Source: Janthinobacterium sp. B9-8 (GTDB lineage Bacteria; Pseudomonadota; Gammaproteobacteria; Burkholderiales; Chitinibacteraceae). From it: a stretch of 64,000 nt of DNA. The translations under genes were made by a program, and so were the position numbers. The stretch covers positions 2,731,740-2,795,739 of the forward strand of contig NZ_CP014222.1 in NCBI RefSeq assembly GCF_000969645.2. The letters are read 5' to 3'. This document shows, piece after piece, positions 7,875-16,484 of this stretch; the stretch's first letter is position 1; every line of letters starts with the position of its first letter. Under the pieces are notes generated by a model. That model saw only the letters and a list, made by a program, of their open reading frames with translations, did no database searches and was not told where the DNA came from.

Positions 7875-8579
7875 TTAACGACTAACGCGGCATGCACCAA
7901 AATGTATTACCTGATAATTAGCCCCTGATTTTAAAATAGCTTCAAAAACATCCGATAAATGTCTTTTATGCTCTTTCTCCGTAACAAGCGCGATATCAAT
8001 ATCACGCCCATAAGAACCTTCTTGATATGATTTTATAACTTGGTCATTTTGATCATGGATATATAGCGCATAATCTTTTACTGTAGTTAGTTCTTGCACT
8101 GTTTCTTTAACCCCAATTGCTGACGAAAGTAACATTTTTTCCATATTTTCTGGCGAAGTGTTTCTCATCTCTGCGAGCTTCGATAAATCATCAGAAGATA
8201 ATCCAGTTCTAGGCTTAATGCCATCAAGCAATGCCTCATCTGAGCGCAGCGACACTTCAGTTAATACACTAGATCCTTTTGTAAAGTCCCCATCTCCCGT
8301 ATAAAAATCTAGCCGCATGCCTTTTGGGACTTCCGTCCAGCCGTCACCTACTTGACGAGTAAAATAGCTTGACTCTTTCTCCAACTCCTTCCACCCGCCA
8401 TGACAATGAATAACCAATTGGTTAGCTTTACCATTTTGACATAGAGTAATTCCATTATGCTTAAGTATGTTAATTCCATCGGCGTCGATACCATTAACTT
8501 TTTCTGGTTGTGCAGATGTTTGACTACGAAAAGTAGATGTTAAAGCAGAGCATAGAGCATTAATAGATGGAGATGGCAT
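7875..8579 (-). CDS. unknown protein with His and Cys motifs of a possible clan CD-type fold
   Basis: The 234 residues match no family I can name with certainty. Two conserved-looking spots stand out: QLVIHCHGGWKEL (about 54-66) and, at the very C-terminus, YQVIHFGACRVSR. A beta strand ending in H-G-G and a later strand ending in G-A-C is the His/Cys dyad arrangement of caspase-like (clan CD) peptidases, and resembles proteins annotated as Stv putative adhesin domains. There is no signal peptide or membrane span. It runs opposite to its neighbours in the cargo block, so it is probably a separate unit. It could be a toxin, an effector or a defence protein; function is not shown. Confidence 0.6.
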   Translation of the reverse strand: MPSPSINALCSALTSTFRSQTSAQPEKVNGIDADGINILKHNGITLCQNGKANQLVIHCHGGWKELEKESSYFTRQVGDGWTEVPKGMRLDFYTGDGDFTKGSSVLTEVSLRSDEALLDGIKPRTGLSSDDLSKLAEMRNTSPENMEKMLLSSAIGVKETVQELTTVKDYALYIHDQNDQVIKSYQEGSYGRDIDIALVTEKEHKRHLSDVFEAILKSGANYQVIHFGACRVSR

Positions 8580-8707
8580 TTTAATGTGAAATATGTAATA
8601 TAAAGGTTTATTATATTGGTTTCAGTATAGATTTGACTTTCAAAAAACAATCCTTCATTCATCAATGGTAACCCTCCCTCAAAATGACTCTAGGTAGAAG
8701 TAAAATT

Positions 8708-8740
8708 ACGCAATCCCCCTTGATGCGAGGGGAATTGCGT
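8708..8740. other. GC-rich hairpin in the 8580-9064 intergenic stretch
   Basis: The arms ACGCAATCCCCCT and AGGGGAATTGCGT pair at 12 of 13 positions around a 7-nt loop. A shorter relative (arm ACGCAATCCCCC) is at 7774. No T run follows, so a transcription terminator is not assured. The remainder of 8580-9064 holds repeat C and no gene. Confidence 0.5.
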
Positions 8741-8765
8741 GCATTGCAATAACAGGCAAGCAATA

Positions 8766-8909
8766 CGCAAATTATGCAAGCTTTTGTAGGGGCATTTTTT
8801 ACCGTTTAGGGCCTTATTTGGCGCGGCTTAAGCCTTCCTCATGCAGGTGCATAAAAAATAGTGGGTTAAGTGGGCAGGCGTGGCGGGGTCACGAGGGCGC
8901 GCGCTGGGG
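8766..8909. repeat. dispersed repeat C, copy C1
   Basis: These 144 bp are nearly the same as 63506-63649. They share long identical stretches, such as ATGCAGGTGCATAAAAAATA and GGCGTGGCGGGGTCACGAGG. Both copies are the same length and neither has a convincing ORF. The other copy lies next to a Tai4-like T6SS immunity gene; this one lies in the prophage cargo block behind the T6SS toxin module. Confidence 0.85.
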
Positions 8910-9064
8910 TAACAAGAGTAAAAGAGCTTAAATTTGTAGCGTAGAGCAATGACGTTTAAACTTAATACTCTAGCTTGCCCTTTCCGTCCAGTTTTAGACC
9001 AATCAAGCAGTTAAACCTCTAACTGCTATTAAACAACATCTATTCTTATATGCAAGGATTAAAA

Positions 9065-9742
9065 ATGGACAATATGAAAGCAGGCATTATTTATGTTAGA
9101 AGCCTCAATGAAAATAATGATATAAATACTTTTTTCGAAGAACTAGATAAGAGCAGAAATATTTATAAAAACTTCACCTACTCAAAACGAGATGAAACTT
9201 TCATTCGAGAGATATTACGTGATTACATTACTAAAAATGGAATTTCCTCTTTATTCAATTACTCAATCACCTGTGATGCGCTTATGCATAAAGGAATTCA
9301 TGTCAATGAAATAGAGAAAGTTATTCTAGGGTTCATAAAAAACTTGAATGGAGTAAAAAACCTTATCATCACTGATACATATTTTTATGAAGCATCAACG
9401 CATCCTTTTTGCATAGATATTTTAAAAAAAATTATATCGGAAATTTCAAAAGAACTTGAAAGTATAACTTTCATGACATTAGAAAAATCAAAAGACAAAA
9501 AGAAAATAATACATGACGCTATAAAAAGCGTAATACCAAAAATAAAAATTATAGATATTATTAGCAATGATTTTCATGATAGATTTTGGATAGACATAGA
9601 CAACCTCAAGGGGGTTATTATAGGAACATCACTGAATGGCATTGGAAAAAGAATCGCTCTAATCGATAATTTATCAACTAATCATGTTAAAGAAATAATC
9701 GACTTGATCTATTTAATTAAGAACAAAAAAAACAAACAGTAA
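9065..9742 (+). CDS. AT-rich cargo protein with a PLD-like C-terminal motif
   Basis: I start this at ATG 9065, which has AAGGA six bases upstream; an in-frame ATG at 9050 has no such site. About 225 residues, very Lys/Ile-rich and AT-rich compared with the phage core. Near the C-terminus FHDRFWIDI is followed after a gap by GVIIGTSLNGIGKR. This HDRFxI...GxSLNGxGK pattern occurs in phospholipase D-like domains (the MITD1-like group) found in several defence proteins. It sits just outside the portal gene, where P2 phages carry exchangeable genes such as old and tin. A phage-defence or superinfection-exclusion role is a reasonable guess, not shown. Confidence 0.6.
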   Translation: MDNMKAGIIYVRSLNENNDINTFFEELDKSRNIYKNFTYSKRDETFIREILRDYITKNGISSLFNYSITCDALMHKGIHVNEIEKVILGFIKNLNGVKNLIITDTYFYEASTHPFCIDILKKIISEISKELESITFMTLEKSKDKKKIIHDAIKSVIPKIKIIDIISNDFHDRFWIDIDNLKGVIIGTSLNGIGKRIALIDNLSTNHVKEIIDLIYLIKNKKNKQ

Positions 9743-9770
9743 CTCTATAAATATAGTAAATATCATGAAA

Positions 9771-9799
9771 AATAAAAAGCCCGCTATTTGCGGACTTGT
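9771..9799 (-). terminator. terminator of the Q-P operon (probably bidirectional)
   Basis: AAGCCCGC and GCGGACTT form a hairpin around TATTT, with an A-rich flank on the plus strand that becomes a U run on the minus-strand transcript. It lies just after the portal stop and also after the 9065 gene. Confidence 0.65.
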
Positions 9800-9802
9800 T
9801 CT

Positions 9803-10834
9803 TTACTTATTTTCTGATAATGAATAAGGTTTGAACCGGATCACCTCCACCCCCAGCCAATCATTCAGCTCCTTCATCCGCTCCTGCAATGGTTCAATCT
9901 CGTTATAAGCAAACACGGTCGCCGCCTTCTCTACGTCACCTAAGCCGCCGGTGTTGTTAGGGATGATGCCCATCAGTTGCGCCGGTACGCGGTGGGCACT
10001 GAGTTGGTCGTCACGCGTTACGTTTTTGATGTTCCAGAAGTCATCCTTGGCCGCCACTTCAGAGATAGGCAAGATCTGCATGCCGTCTTTCTTGCCGCCA
10101 GGCGCGTACACCATTAAGTTTTTAAAATTCCCTGGGCCTTTGCTGCCTTGTAATGCGGTGCGCAGATCATCGATATAGCTTTCGTTTTGCGCGGCGTCGG
10201 TCATGTACAGGATGAAACCAGCGTGGCTGCCGTTGGCAAAGTAGCGACGGCGAAACAGCGTGGCCGATTCATTGAGCCAGGTTGAATTGAGCGCCGACAG
10301 GTATTCAGGCAGGCCGTAAATCTCCTGATTAATATCGGGCTCTAATAAATGGAAGATGGCCCCTTGCTGGAACTGGTGCTCGTTGGCGTAATCAAGGATC
10401 TGAAAATACTGCTCTTCTTTCAGCCCTACCCGCATATATTTAGCCAGCGCATGTTTCAGGCCCAGCACCTTGCCGGTGCGGCTGGTGATCTTTTCTAAGT
10501 AGGCATTGCCAAAGATCAGGTAATCGAGCGCGAACTTGGAAAACTCCGACCGGCTTAACAGCGGGTGCGGGATAAAGGTTTTTAACAGGATATTGCGCTT
10601 AACTTGCAGCGGGCTGGAATGGTGAACGGTGGCGCGGTAGGTTTTTGCTAGGCCATCAAACGACATCGGCGGCTCGTACCATTTGCCATTGTTCACGCAC
10701 TCTAAGAAGTCCAGCAGCTCGCGGCGATCCAGCACGGCGGAAGGCTCGCCAAAGGTGAAGGCCACAGCGTTATCGGGCGCTTTTACTTCTGGCGTTAAGG
10801 TTGCTTTTGCTTGATAGTAAGATTGTTTTTTCAT
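9803..10834 (-). CDS. Q: phage portal protein (P2 gpQ type)
   Basis: About 343 residues of the PBSX/P2 portal family. Motifs seen include the N-terminal AVLDRRELLDFLECVNNGKWYEPP, the FALDYLIFGNAYLEK segment, GLPEYLSALNSTWLN, and the conserved C-terminal stretch VPAQLMGIIPNNTGGLGDVEKA. The dodecameric portal sits at one capsid vertex and passes DNA during packaging and ejection. ATG 10834 gives a start 3 nt beyond the terminase stop; a GTG at 10843 overlapping that stop is the alternative. It is transcribed leftward with the terminase, as in P2. Confidence 0.93.
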   Translation of the reverse strand: MKKQSYYQAKATLTPEVKAPDNAVAFTFGEPSAVLDRRELLDFLECVNNGKWYEPPMSFDGLAKTYRATVHHSSPLQVKRNILLKTFIPHPLLSRSEFSKFALDYLIFGNAYLEKITSRTGKVLGLKHALAKYMRVGLKEEQYFQILDYANEHQFQQGAIFHLLEPDINQEIYGLPEYLSALNSTWLNESATLFRRRYFANGSHAGFILYMTDAAQNESYIDDLRTALQGSKGPGNFKNLMVYAPGGKKDGMQILPISEVAAKDDFWNIKNVTRDDQLSAHRVPAQLMGIIPNNTGGLGDVEKAATVFAYNEIEPLQERMKELNDWLGVEVIRFKPYSLSENK

Positions 10835-10836
10835 GT

Positions 10837-12588
10837 TTAGCACATTTCCATAAAGCCAGAATTGGTAGAGTTCGAGCCTTCGAGCGGCTCATTGAGTAGC
10901 GCGTGCATACATGCCCAGGCTAAGTCGGCGTGGCTGACTTCTTCGGAGCGGCTGGCCGTGTAAGTCACATGCCGCTGGCTGGCCGTCATGGTTTTTTGAA
11001 TCGCCATAAATGCGGCGGCAAGATCCGTCCAGCCCGCGTCAAACTCCAAGCGTCCTTTACGGATCACGTCCTGAGCCTTCATCACTAAGCGCGCTTTCAT
11101 ATCCACGCTGTAATTGATGGCCCTAGCCGCTGGGTAGAACTGTTTAACCAGTTGATAAACGCCTTGCCCAATGCCGGTGGTATCAATGCCGATATAAGCC
11201 ACGTTGTATTGGCTGCAGATTTGCTTAATGCCTTCGGCCTGCGCGGCAAAGTCCATGCCTTTCCACTGCCGTTTCTCTAAGACGCGGAACTTACCGCCAG
11301 GCACCAGCGGCGGGGCCAATACGATCAAGCCCGCGCTGTCCCCAGATAAAGCCGGATCGTAGCCAATCCATACAGGCCAGTAGCCAAAGGGGCGCGGGGC
11401 AATGGCTTTGAAGTCCTCCCACTTTTCCCAGCTATCAACCATGCACTTTTGCAATTCAGATAAGGGAAAGATGCTGGCGCTATCGTCGATAAACTCACAC
11501 ATCAGCAAGTTTTGATAATCGTTGGGGTTATATCGTTTTTTGATCTTGTCCAGATCGAACAGATTACAACCGCCTTCAATCGCGTTTTCGATGGTCACGA
11601 CTTGCCGCCACTGATCGTCACCACAGAGGCGACCTTTTGCGAGGCTGGCGGGTTTAACATCGAGCAGGATGCGGTCGGCTTTGGCGCGGCCTTTATTGAA
11701 GGCATCGCCTGACCAGAACGGGTAAGCATCGTGGTTCAGGCTGGAAGGTGTCGAGAAATAGGTTTGCCGCCAGTGCGAATGCAGGGCCATGCCCGAGGCG
11801 ACTTTTTGGAGTTCCTGAAAACGCGGAATCCAGAAATACTCATCGACATATAGATTGCCGGTGTAACTCTGCGCAGTGCGGGCGTTTGTACCGAGGAAGT
11901 ACAGCGTTGCGCCATTGGGCAAGACGATGGGATCGCCTTTCAGCTCTAAATCGGCAGCCTCTTTCGCAAAGGCGATAATGTATTGCTTAAAAACATGGGC
12001 CTGCGCCTTGCTGGCACTTAAAAAGATCTGATTACGGCCCGTAGTCATCGCATCGAACAGCGCCTCGCGGGCGAAGTACCAAGTTGCGCCAATCTGGCGG
12101 GACTTTAAGACATTACGAAAATTGTGTTTCTTGCCCGCCTCAAACCAGCCGCCTTGATAGCCAAACAAAGAATCCAGAAAGGCTTCTTTGATTAAAGCGA
12201 CGTGCTCATCGTTAAAATCGTTCTTAACGGCCTTCTTGCGCTCTGCCTTGTTTCGGCTGGCAATATTCGGGTTTAAATCAGCCTCATTACCACCGCCGTT
12301 GTATTTATTGATCCGCGCCACTCTTTCCATTTGCCGCGAGAGCAAATCAATTTCTTTAAAGTCGATTCCTTCTTTTTTGTCCTTATTCAAAAGAAAGATG
12401 TAGCGCGATTCGAGGGACTCTTCGACGCGCTCAATCAGCTTCTTTTTGTCCCACTCATCGCGCCGTTTCCAGCTATGCACCGTGGCGGGTTTTTCGCCTA
12501 ATGATTCCGCAATCCTTGATACCCGCCAACCTGCCCAGTAAAGCCGACGGGCTTCGGTGCGGGGCTCTTTGCTGTGTGTATTTTCCAT
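10837..12588 (-). CDS. P: terminase large (ATPase) subunit, P2 gpP type
   Basis: About 583 residues. The N-terminus holds a helix-turn-helix (ARRLYWAGWRVSRIAESLGE...VHSWKRRDEW) for DNA recognition. The motor part has a Walker A-like LKSRQIGATWYFAR and Walker B NLYVDEYFWI. The C-terminal nuclease-like domain has WIGYDPALSGDSAG and YIGIDTTGIGQG with the expected acidic residues. It drives DNA into the procapsid with gpM. I prefer ATG 12588 over TTG 12594. It is divergent from the scaffold gene and shares the 12632 Ogr-type dyad upstream. Confidence 0.94.
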   Translation of the reverse strand: MENTHSKEPRTEARRLYWAGWRVSRIAESLGEKPATVHSWKRRDEWDKKKLIERVEESLESRYIFLLNKDKKEGIDFKEIDLLSRQMERVARINKYNGGGNEADLNPNIASRNKAERKKAVKNDFNDEHVALIKEAFLDSLFGYQGGWFEAGKKHNFRNVLKSRQIGATWYFAREALFDAMTTGRNQIFLSASKAQAHVFKQYIIAFAKEAADLELKGDPIVLPNGATLYFLGTNARTAQSYTGNLYVDEYFWIPRFQELQKVASGMALHSHWRQTYFSTPSSLNHDAYPFWSGDAFNKGRAKADRILLDVKPASLAKGRLCGDDQWRQVVTIENAIEGGCNLFDLDKIKKRYNPNDYQNLLMCEFIDDSASIFPLSELQKCMVDSWEKWEDFKAIAPRPFGYWPVWIGYDPALSGDSAGLIVLAPPLVPGGKFRVLEKRQWKGMDFAAQAEGIKQICSQYNVAYIGIDTTGIGQGVYQLVKQFYPAARAINYSVDMKARLVMKAQDVIRKGRLEFDAGWTDLAAAFMAIQKTMTASQRHVTYTASRSEEVSHADLAWACMHALLNEPLEGSNSTNSGFMEMC

Positions 12589-12631
12589 AGCCAAAGGCTA
12601 AGGGAATAAAACAGAGGTGTATTTGAATGGT

Positions 12632-12656
12632 TTTTGTGAAATAGGAATTCACAAAA
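12632..12656. promoter_or_regulatory. candidate Ogr activator site between P and O
   Basis: Perfect 9-bp inverted arms TTTTGTGAA and TTCACAAAA flank a 7-bp centre, which gives TGT-N13-ACA. It lies in the divergent gap between the P and O operons, where P2 has Ogr/Delta-dependent late promoters. The same TGT-N13-ACA spacing recurs before V and FI. Its symmetry would let it serve both directions. Confidence 0.65.
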
Positions 12657-12747
12657 GGCGTTAATTGATGGGGGTTTAATTTGTGTTGATAGTGGGGGCT
12701 ACCGAGATAAGACACTTATTCAATTCAAATAAATCGCAGAAGGATAT

Positions 12748-13536
12748 ATGAAATATAAATCTTTTCGAGTTGCCACCGAAGGCTCCACCACAGATGGCCG
12801 CAAGATCACCCGTGAATGGCTTAGCCAGATGGCCAAGAATTACAACCCTAAGCAATTTGGGGCGCGCATTAATTTAGAACACATCAAGGGCCTTTATCCA
12901 GATAGCGTGTTTAAAGCCTATGGCGATGTGGTTGCCGTATCCGTCAAAGAAGAAAACGGCGCAATGGCGCTCTTTGCCACTATCGACCCGACGGCTGATC
13001 TGATCAAGATGAATAAAGAACGGCAAAAGGTTTACACCTCTATCGAAGTAGACCCCGACTTTGCAGGCTCAGGCGAAGCCTATCTGGTGGGACTTGCTGT
13101 CACCGATAACCCCGCCAGCTTAGGCACAGAGATGCTGCAATTCTCTGCTACCGCCGGAAACAACAGCCCGCTATTTTCCCGTAAAACAAATAAAGCATGT
13201 TTGTTTACGGATGCCATTGAATTTGCGCTCGAAGAAGAGCAAGAGGAAGCCCCCACCGTGTCTATTTTAGATTCAGTTAAAAAAATCTTTGCCAAAAAAG
13301 AAGTACAAACCAATCAGCAATTCTCAGATATTCAGCAAGCCATTGAAGCCGTAGCCGAGTATCAAGCCGAAACCGCCGAAGGCCATAGCACGCTCAATAG
13401 CCGTATGGATGAATTAAACGCCAGCATTACCGAATTACGTGAATTCAAATCAAAGATTGAAAACGAACCGGCGCATTTTTCCGGAGGTCGTGATAAAGCA
13501 ACCGGCGGCACAGTGTCTTTAGAAACAGACTGCTGA
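12748..13536 (+). CDS. O: capsid scaffolding protein / prohead protease (P2 gpO type)
   Basis: This 262-residue protein follows AGAAGGATAT. The N-terminal half is the GPO serine protease: an EGSTTDGRKIT segment, INLEHIKGL with the catalytic His, and VYTSIEVDPDF with the nucleophile Ser. The C-terminal half is a charged coiled coil (about 180-245) that scaffolds gpN assembly. The protein directs procapsid formation, trims gpN and then itself. It is first in the rightward late operon. Confidence 0.93.
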   Translation: MKYKSFRVATEGSTTDGRKITREWLSQMAKNYNPKQFGARINLEHIKGLYPDSVFKAYGDVVAVSVKEENGAMALFATIDPTADLIKMNKERQKVYTSIEVDPDFAGSGEAYLVGLAVTDNPASLGTEMLQFSATAGNNSPLFSRKTNKACLFTDAIEFALEEEQEEAPTVSILDSVKKIFAKKEVQTNQQFSDIQQAIEAVAEYQAETAEGHSTLNSRMDELNASITELREFKSKIENEPAHFSGGRDKATGGTVSLETDC

Positions 13537-13593
13537 TTAATTAATATCCCGCCATTCAATAAAAACAATTCAATACCCGATTAAGGAAACACC

Positions 13594-14685
13594 ATGCGCA
13601 ATGAAACGCGAATTGCCTATAACGCTTTTGAAAAAAAAGTTGCTCAATTAAATAATGTTCCCTCCGCAAATCAATCCTTTACGGTTGATCCATCCATCCA
13701 GCAAAAGCTAGAAACCCGCGTGCAACTGTCGAGCACCTTCCTCGGTAAGATCAATATGCCCTCTGTCACAGAGATGGAGGGCGAAAAACTGGGGATGGGC
13801 GTAACCGGCACGATTGCAGGCCGCACCAATACTAAAAAAAATCCACGTAAAACGCGTGATGTGACGGGATTAAGCTCTGGCCGCTATCGCTGTGTACAAA
13901 CCAACTTTGATACCGGCATCGGCTATGCAAAGCTAGACATGTGGGCCAAGTTTCCAGACTTCCAGACCAAAATCCGCGACATGATCGTTCACCAGCAAGC
14001 GCTTGATCGAATCATGATCGGCTTTAATGGTGTATCGGTGGCCGAAGACACCGACCGCGAGAAATTCCCGCTCTTGCAAGACGTGAACAAAGGCTGGCTC
14101 CAGCAGTACCGCGACAACGCGCCGACCAATGTGATGACAGGCACAGAGAAGCACCCTGACAAAATCATTGTTGGTAAAACCCAGGTCAAGGGTGAAGACG
14201 ACGTTACATGGAAGACCGAAAAAGGCGAGTACAGCAACCTCGACGCGCTGGTGTTTGATGCGGTGAATACTCTGATTCACCCCGAGTACCGCGAAAACCC
14301 CAATTTAGTGGTGATCGTATCCAGCGAATTACTAGCCGATAAATACTTCCCCAAGATCAATAGCGAGCACGCGCCCACCGAAGAAATGGCGCTGGATATG
14401 CTGATTAGCCAAAAGCGCATTGGTGGCAAAACCGCCGTCACCGTGCCTTTCTTCCCGAAAGACAAAATACTGATTCAGCCACTGGCTAATTTGTCGCTGT
14501 ACTGGCAAGAGGGAGGCCGCCGCCGTCATGTGCGTGAAGAGCCGGACTATGACCAGATTGCCGATTACGAAAGCTCGAACGACGCTTATGTGATTGAAGC
14601 GTATGAAGCGGGCTGCTTGATTGAAAACATCGAGCTGCTGCCCGAAGAGCGCACGGAAGAAAAACCCGCAGAGGCAGAAAAGTGA
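13594..14685 (+). CDS. N: major capsid protein (P2 gpN type)
   Basis: 363 residues of the P2-family HK97-fold capsid protein. The N-terminus MRNETRIAYNAFEKKVAQLN and the MPSVTEMEGEKLGMGVTGTIAGR segment are characteristic, and the C-terminal part has the SSNDAYVIEAYEAGCLIENI beta strands. The product forms the icosahedral shell after gpO-mediated cleavage. It lies between scaffold and terminase small subunit, as in P2, and its stop overlaps the GTG start of gpM. Confidence 0.95.
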   Translation: MRNETRIAYNAFEKKVAQLNNVPSANQSFTVDPSIQQKLETRVQLSSTFLGKINMPSVTEMEGEKLGMGVTGTIAGRTNTKKNPRKTRDVTGLSSGRYRCVQTNFDTGIGYAKLDMWAKFPDFQTKIRDMIVHQQALDRIMIGFNGVSVAEDTDREKFPLLQDVNKGWLQQYRDNAPTNVMTGTEKHPDKIIVGKTQVKGEDDVTWKTEKGEYSNLDALVFDAVNTLIHPEYRENPNLVVIVSSELLADKYFPKINSEHAPTEEMALDMLISQKRIGGKTAVTVPFFPKDKILIQPLANLSLYWQEGGRRRHVREEPDYDQIADYESSNDAYVIEAYEAGCLIENIELLPEERTEEKPAEAEK

Positions 14686-15341
14686 GTCCCGCAAAAGCCC
14701 ACTTGCTACGCATGACGGCGGCTCAGCTCTCGAAAGAAAGCGGTTCGGGTGCCCATGTGAATGCCAGCGGCTACGCGCTGATGTTGCATAAGCTGGCGAG
14801 CGACAAGCGACGGCTTAAGCAGATCCAGTCCCTTAGCCGCAAGATCGATGCCAAGCGCGAGATGCTGCCCGATTACGCACCATGGATCAGCGGCGCTTTA
14901 TCCGCCCAGGGCGGCGGGCAGGATGAAGTGCTGATGACGGTCATGGTGTGGATGATCGACACCGGCAACTTCACCGCCGCGCTGCCGATTGTGCGCTATG
15001 CCATCAAGCATAAATTGTTTCTGCCGGATCAGTACCAGCGCACCTTGTCGTGCCTGGTGGTGGAAGAAATGGCCGATACCGCCATGAATGGCCGGGCATT
15101 GGGCGAAGTCATCGACGTCGCCGGGTTGCAAGAGATTGCCGAAATCACCCAGGCCGAAGATATGCCCGACCAGGTAAAGGCCAAGCTGTTTAAGGCCATT
15201 GCCTACGGCTTATCTGAGCACAACAAACCCGCTGCCGCCGACTATTTCCGGCAAGCCTTAGCACTGCACCCCAAGTGCGGCGTGATTAAGGATCTGGAAA
15301 AACTGGAGCGGGAAATGAAGAACAAGGCCGCTGAAAAGTAG
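14682..15341 (+). CDS. M: terminase endonuclease subunit (P2 gpM type)
   Basis: 219 residues starting with GTG inside the N stop (GTGA). The start SPAKAHLLRMTAAQ and the central WISGALSAQGGGQDEVLMTVMVWMIDTGNF are hallmark gpM sequences. The subunit recognises and cuts cos DNA together with gpP. The C-terminal end carries a short helical-repeat region (AADYFRQALALHPKCGV). Confidence 0.93.
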   Translation: MSPAKAHLLRMTAAQLSKESGSGAHVNASGYALMLHKLASDKRRLKQIQSLSRKIDAKREMLPDYAPWISGALSAQGGGQDEVLMTVMVWMIDTGNFTAALPIVRYAIKHKLFLPDQYQRTLSCLVVEEMADTAMNGRALGEVIDVAGLQEIAEITQAEDMPDQVKAKLFKAIAYGLSEHNKPAAADYFRQALALHPKCGVIKDLEKLEREMKNKAAEK

Positions 15342-15437
15342 CCGACCGGGCGAACCCCGCAGCGAGAGGCAGGGGGAGGCGAAGCCTTTTAAGGTTCTTT
15401 CAAATCCCCCTCCACCTCTTCTTCACAAGGGCAAAAC

Positions 15438-15905
15438 ATGGGATTTATTGCAGCACAAAAAAACGATGAAGTCTTAGAGCCCATCATTAAGAACAGCGGC
15501 TTCTGGCCGGATATCGATATCGCCGACGCACGGCTCAGCCTGCGCCTGGATGGCACCGTCACCCCGCCGCGTTTAAAGATGGCACTGATTGCCGCGATGG
15601 CCAGCGCCAATCAAGACCTGCGCAAGTACAAAGCTAAACAGATCGGGCAGGGGTTTAACGACCTGACCGAGGTGGACAGCGACACCATCGACGGCCAGAA
15701 CATCTTAGTCGGGCATTACACCCGCGCCGTGTACTGCTTAGCCAAAGCCAACCTGACCGAGCGCTACCGGGATTTTGACAGTACCGGCGACGGCCACAAT
15801 AAGGCCGACCAGCTCAGCGATCCCATCGAAGACTTAAACCGCGACGCACGCTGGGCCATTCGGGATCTGATCGGCAGCGCCCGCGCCACGGTCGAGTTGC
15901 TCTGA
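15438..15905 (+). CDS. L: head completion/stabilisation protein (P2 gpL type)
   Basis: 155 residues beginning MGFIAAQKNDEVLEPIIKNS, with DIADARLSLRLDGTVTPPRL and LVGHYTRAVYCLAKANL, all typical of gpL. It seals filled heads beneath the portal before tail joining. The 96-bp gap before it holds a GC-rich stretch but no gene; its stop overlaps the start of X. Confidence 0.9.
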   Translation: MGFIAAQKNDEVLEPIIKNSGFWPDIDIADARLSLRLDGTVTPPRLKMALIAAMASANQDLRKYKAKQIGQGFNDLTEVDSDTIDGQNILVGHYTRAVYCLAKANLTERYRDFDSTGDGHNKADQLSDPIEDLNRDARWAIRDLIGSARATVELL

Positions 15906-16111
15906 TGCAAGTGATTGCAAGCCAGGGCGAGACGCTGGACGAGATCTGCTTTCGGGTTTACGGCAAAACAGCCGGCATTACCGAGGCCGTGCTGGCTGCC
16001 AATCACCGGCTGGCCGATATGGGGCCGGTGCTCAAGATGGGTACCGTGATCGAGCTGCCCAACATCAGCCCGCCCGCCATCCAAAAAACCATGATTCAAC
16101 TATGGGACTAA
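15905..16111 (+). CDS. X: tail protein X (LysM-like)
   Basis: 68 residues with the gpX pattern: an N-terminal GETLDEICFRVYGKTAG LysM-like helix-strand and a C-terminal GTVIELPN strand. In P2-like phages and R-type pyocins this small protein is needed for tail completion and may cap the tape or the tail end. The start overlaps the L stop (TGATG). Confidence 0.9.
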   Translation: MQVIASQGETLDEICFRVYGKTAGITEAVLAANHRLADMGPVLKMGTVIELPNISPPAIQKTMIQLWD

Positions 16112-16115
16112 ACCA

Positions 16116-16484
16116 ATGACCGAACCGCTCACCGGCACCGCCGCCTCTTTCACCGTGTTTTTACTCACTATTGCGGGGCTGTTTTCAGGGATACACGCCG
16201 ACGTTTTGATGGGCAGTTTTGCAGGGGCCGTGGTGTTTATCATGACCGCGCAAAAGCTCAGCGTTTTACAGAAGATCGTTTTCTTTCTGACTGCCTTTGT
16301 GGCCGGTTGTGTGGCCGCAAAACTGGTGGCTGATCTGATCGCCATCCCCCTGCCCGCTTCGATTGTCGTTAGCGAAGGCATCGGCGCACTGATTGCGGGA
16401 GCGATCAGCATGAAGCTATTGCAATGGCTGATCCTGCGCGCCGAGCACCCCGAGGACTTGCTCAACATCGGGGGCAAAAAATGA
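16116..16484 (+). CDS. phage holin-like membrane protein, first of two
   Basis: 122 residues with several hydrophobic spans (about 8-30, 36-45, 50-75, 84-105) and a short charged tail ending GGKK. Its position directly after X and before the endolysin is where P2-like phages carry their holin or antiholin. It would permeabilise the inner membrane at lysis time. Its stop overlaps the ATG of the next membrane gene (ATGA). Confidence 0.75.
   Translation: MTEPLTGTAASFTVFLLTIAGLFSGIHADVLMGSFAGAVVFIMTAQKLSVLQKIVFFLTAFVAGCVAAKLVADLIAIPLPASIVVSEGIGALIAGAISMKLLQWLILRAEHPEDLLNIGGKK

Noticed and set aside
7084..9050. Internal att site that would place the T6SS block outside the prophage
   Set aside because: No third copy of the ssrA 3'-end repeat was found between 1214 and 39677.
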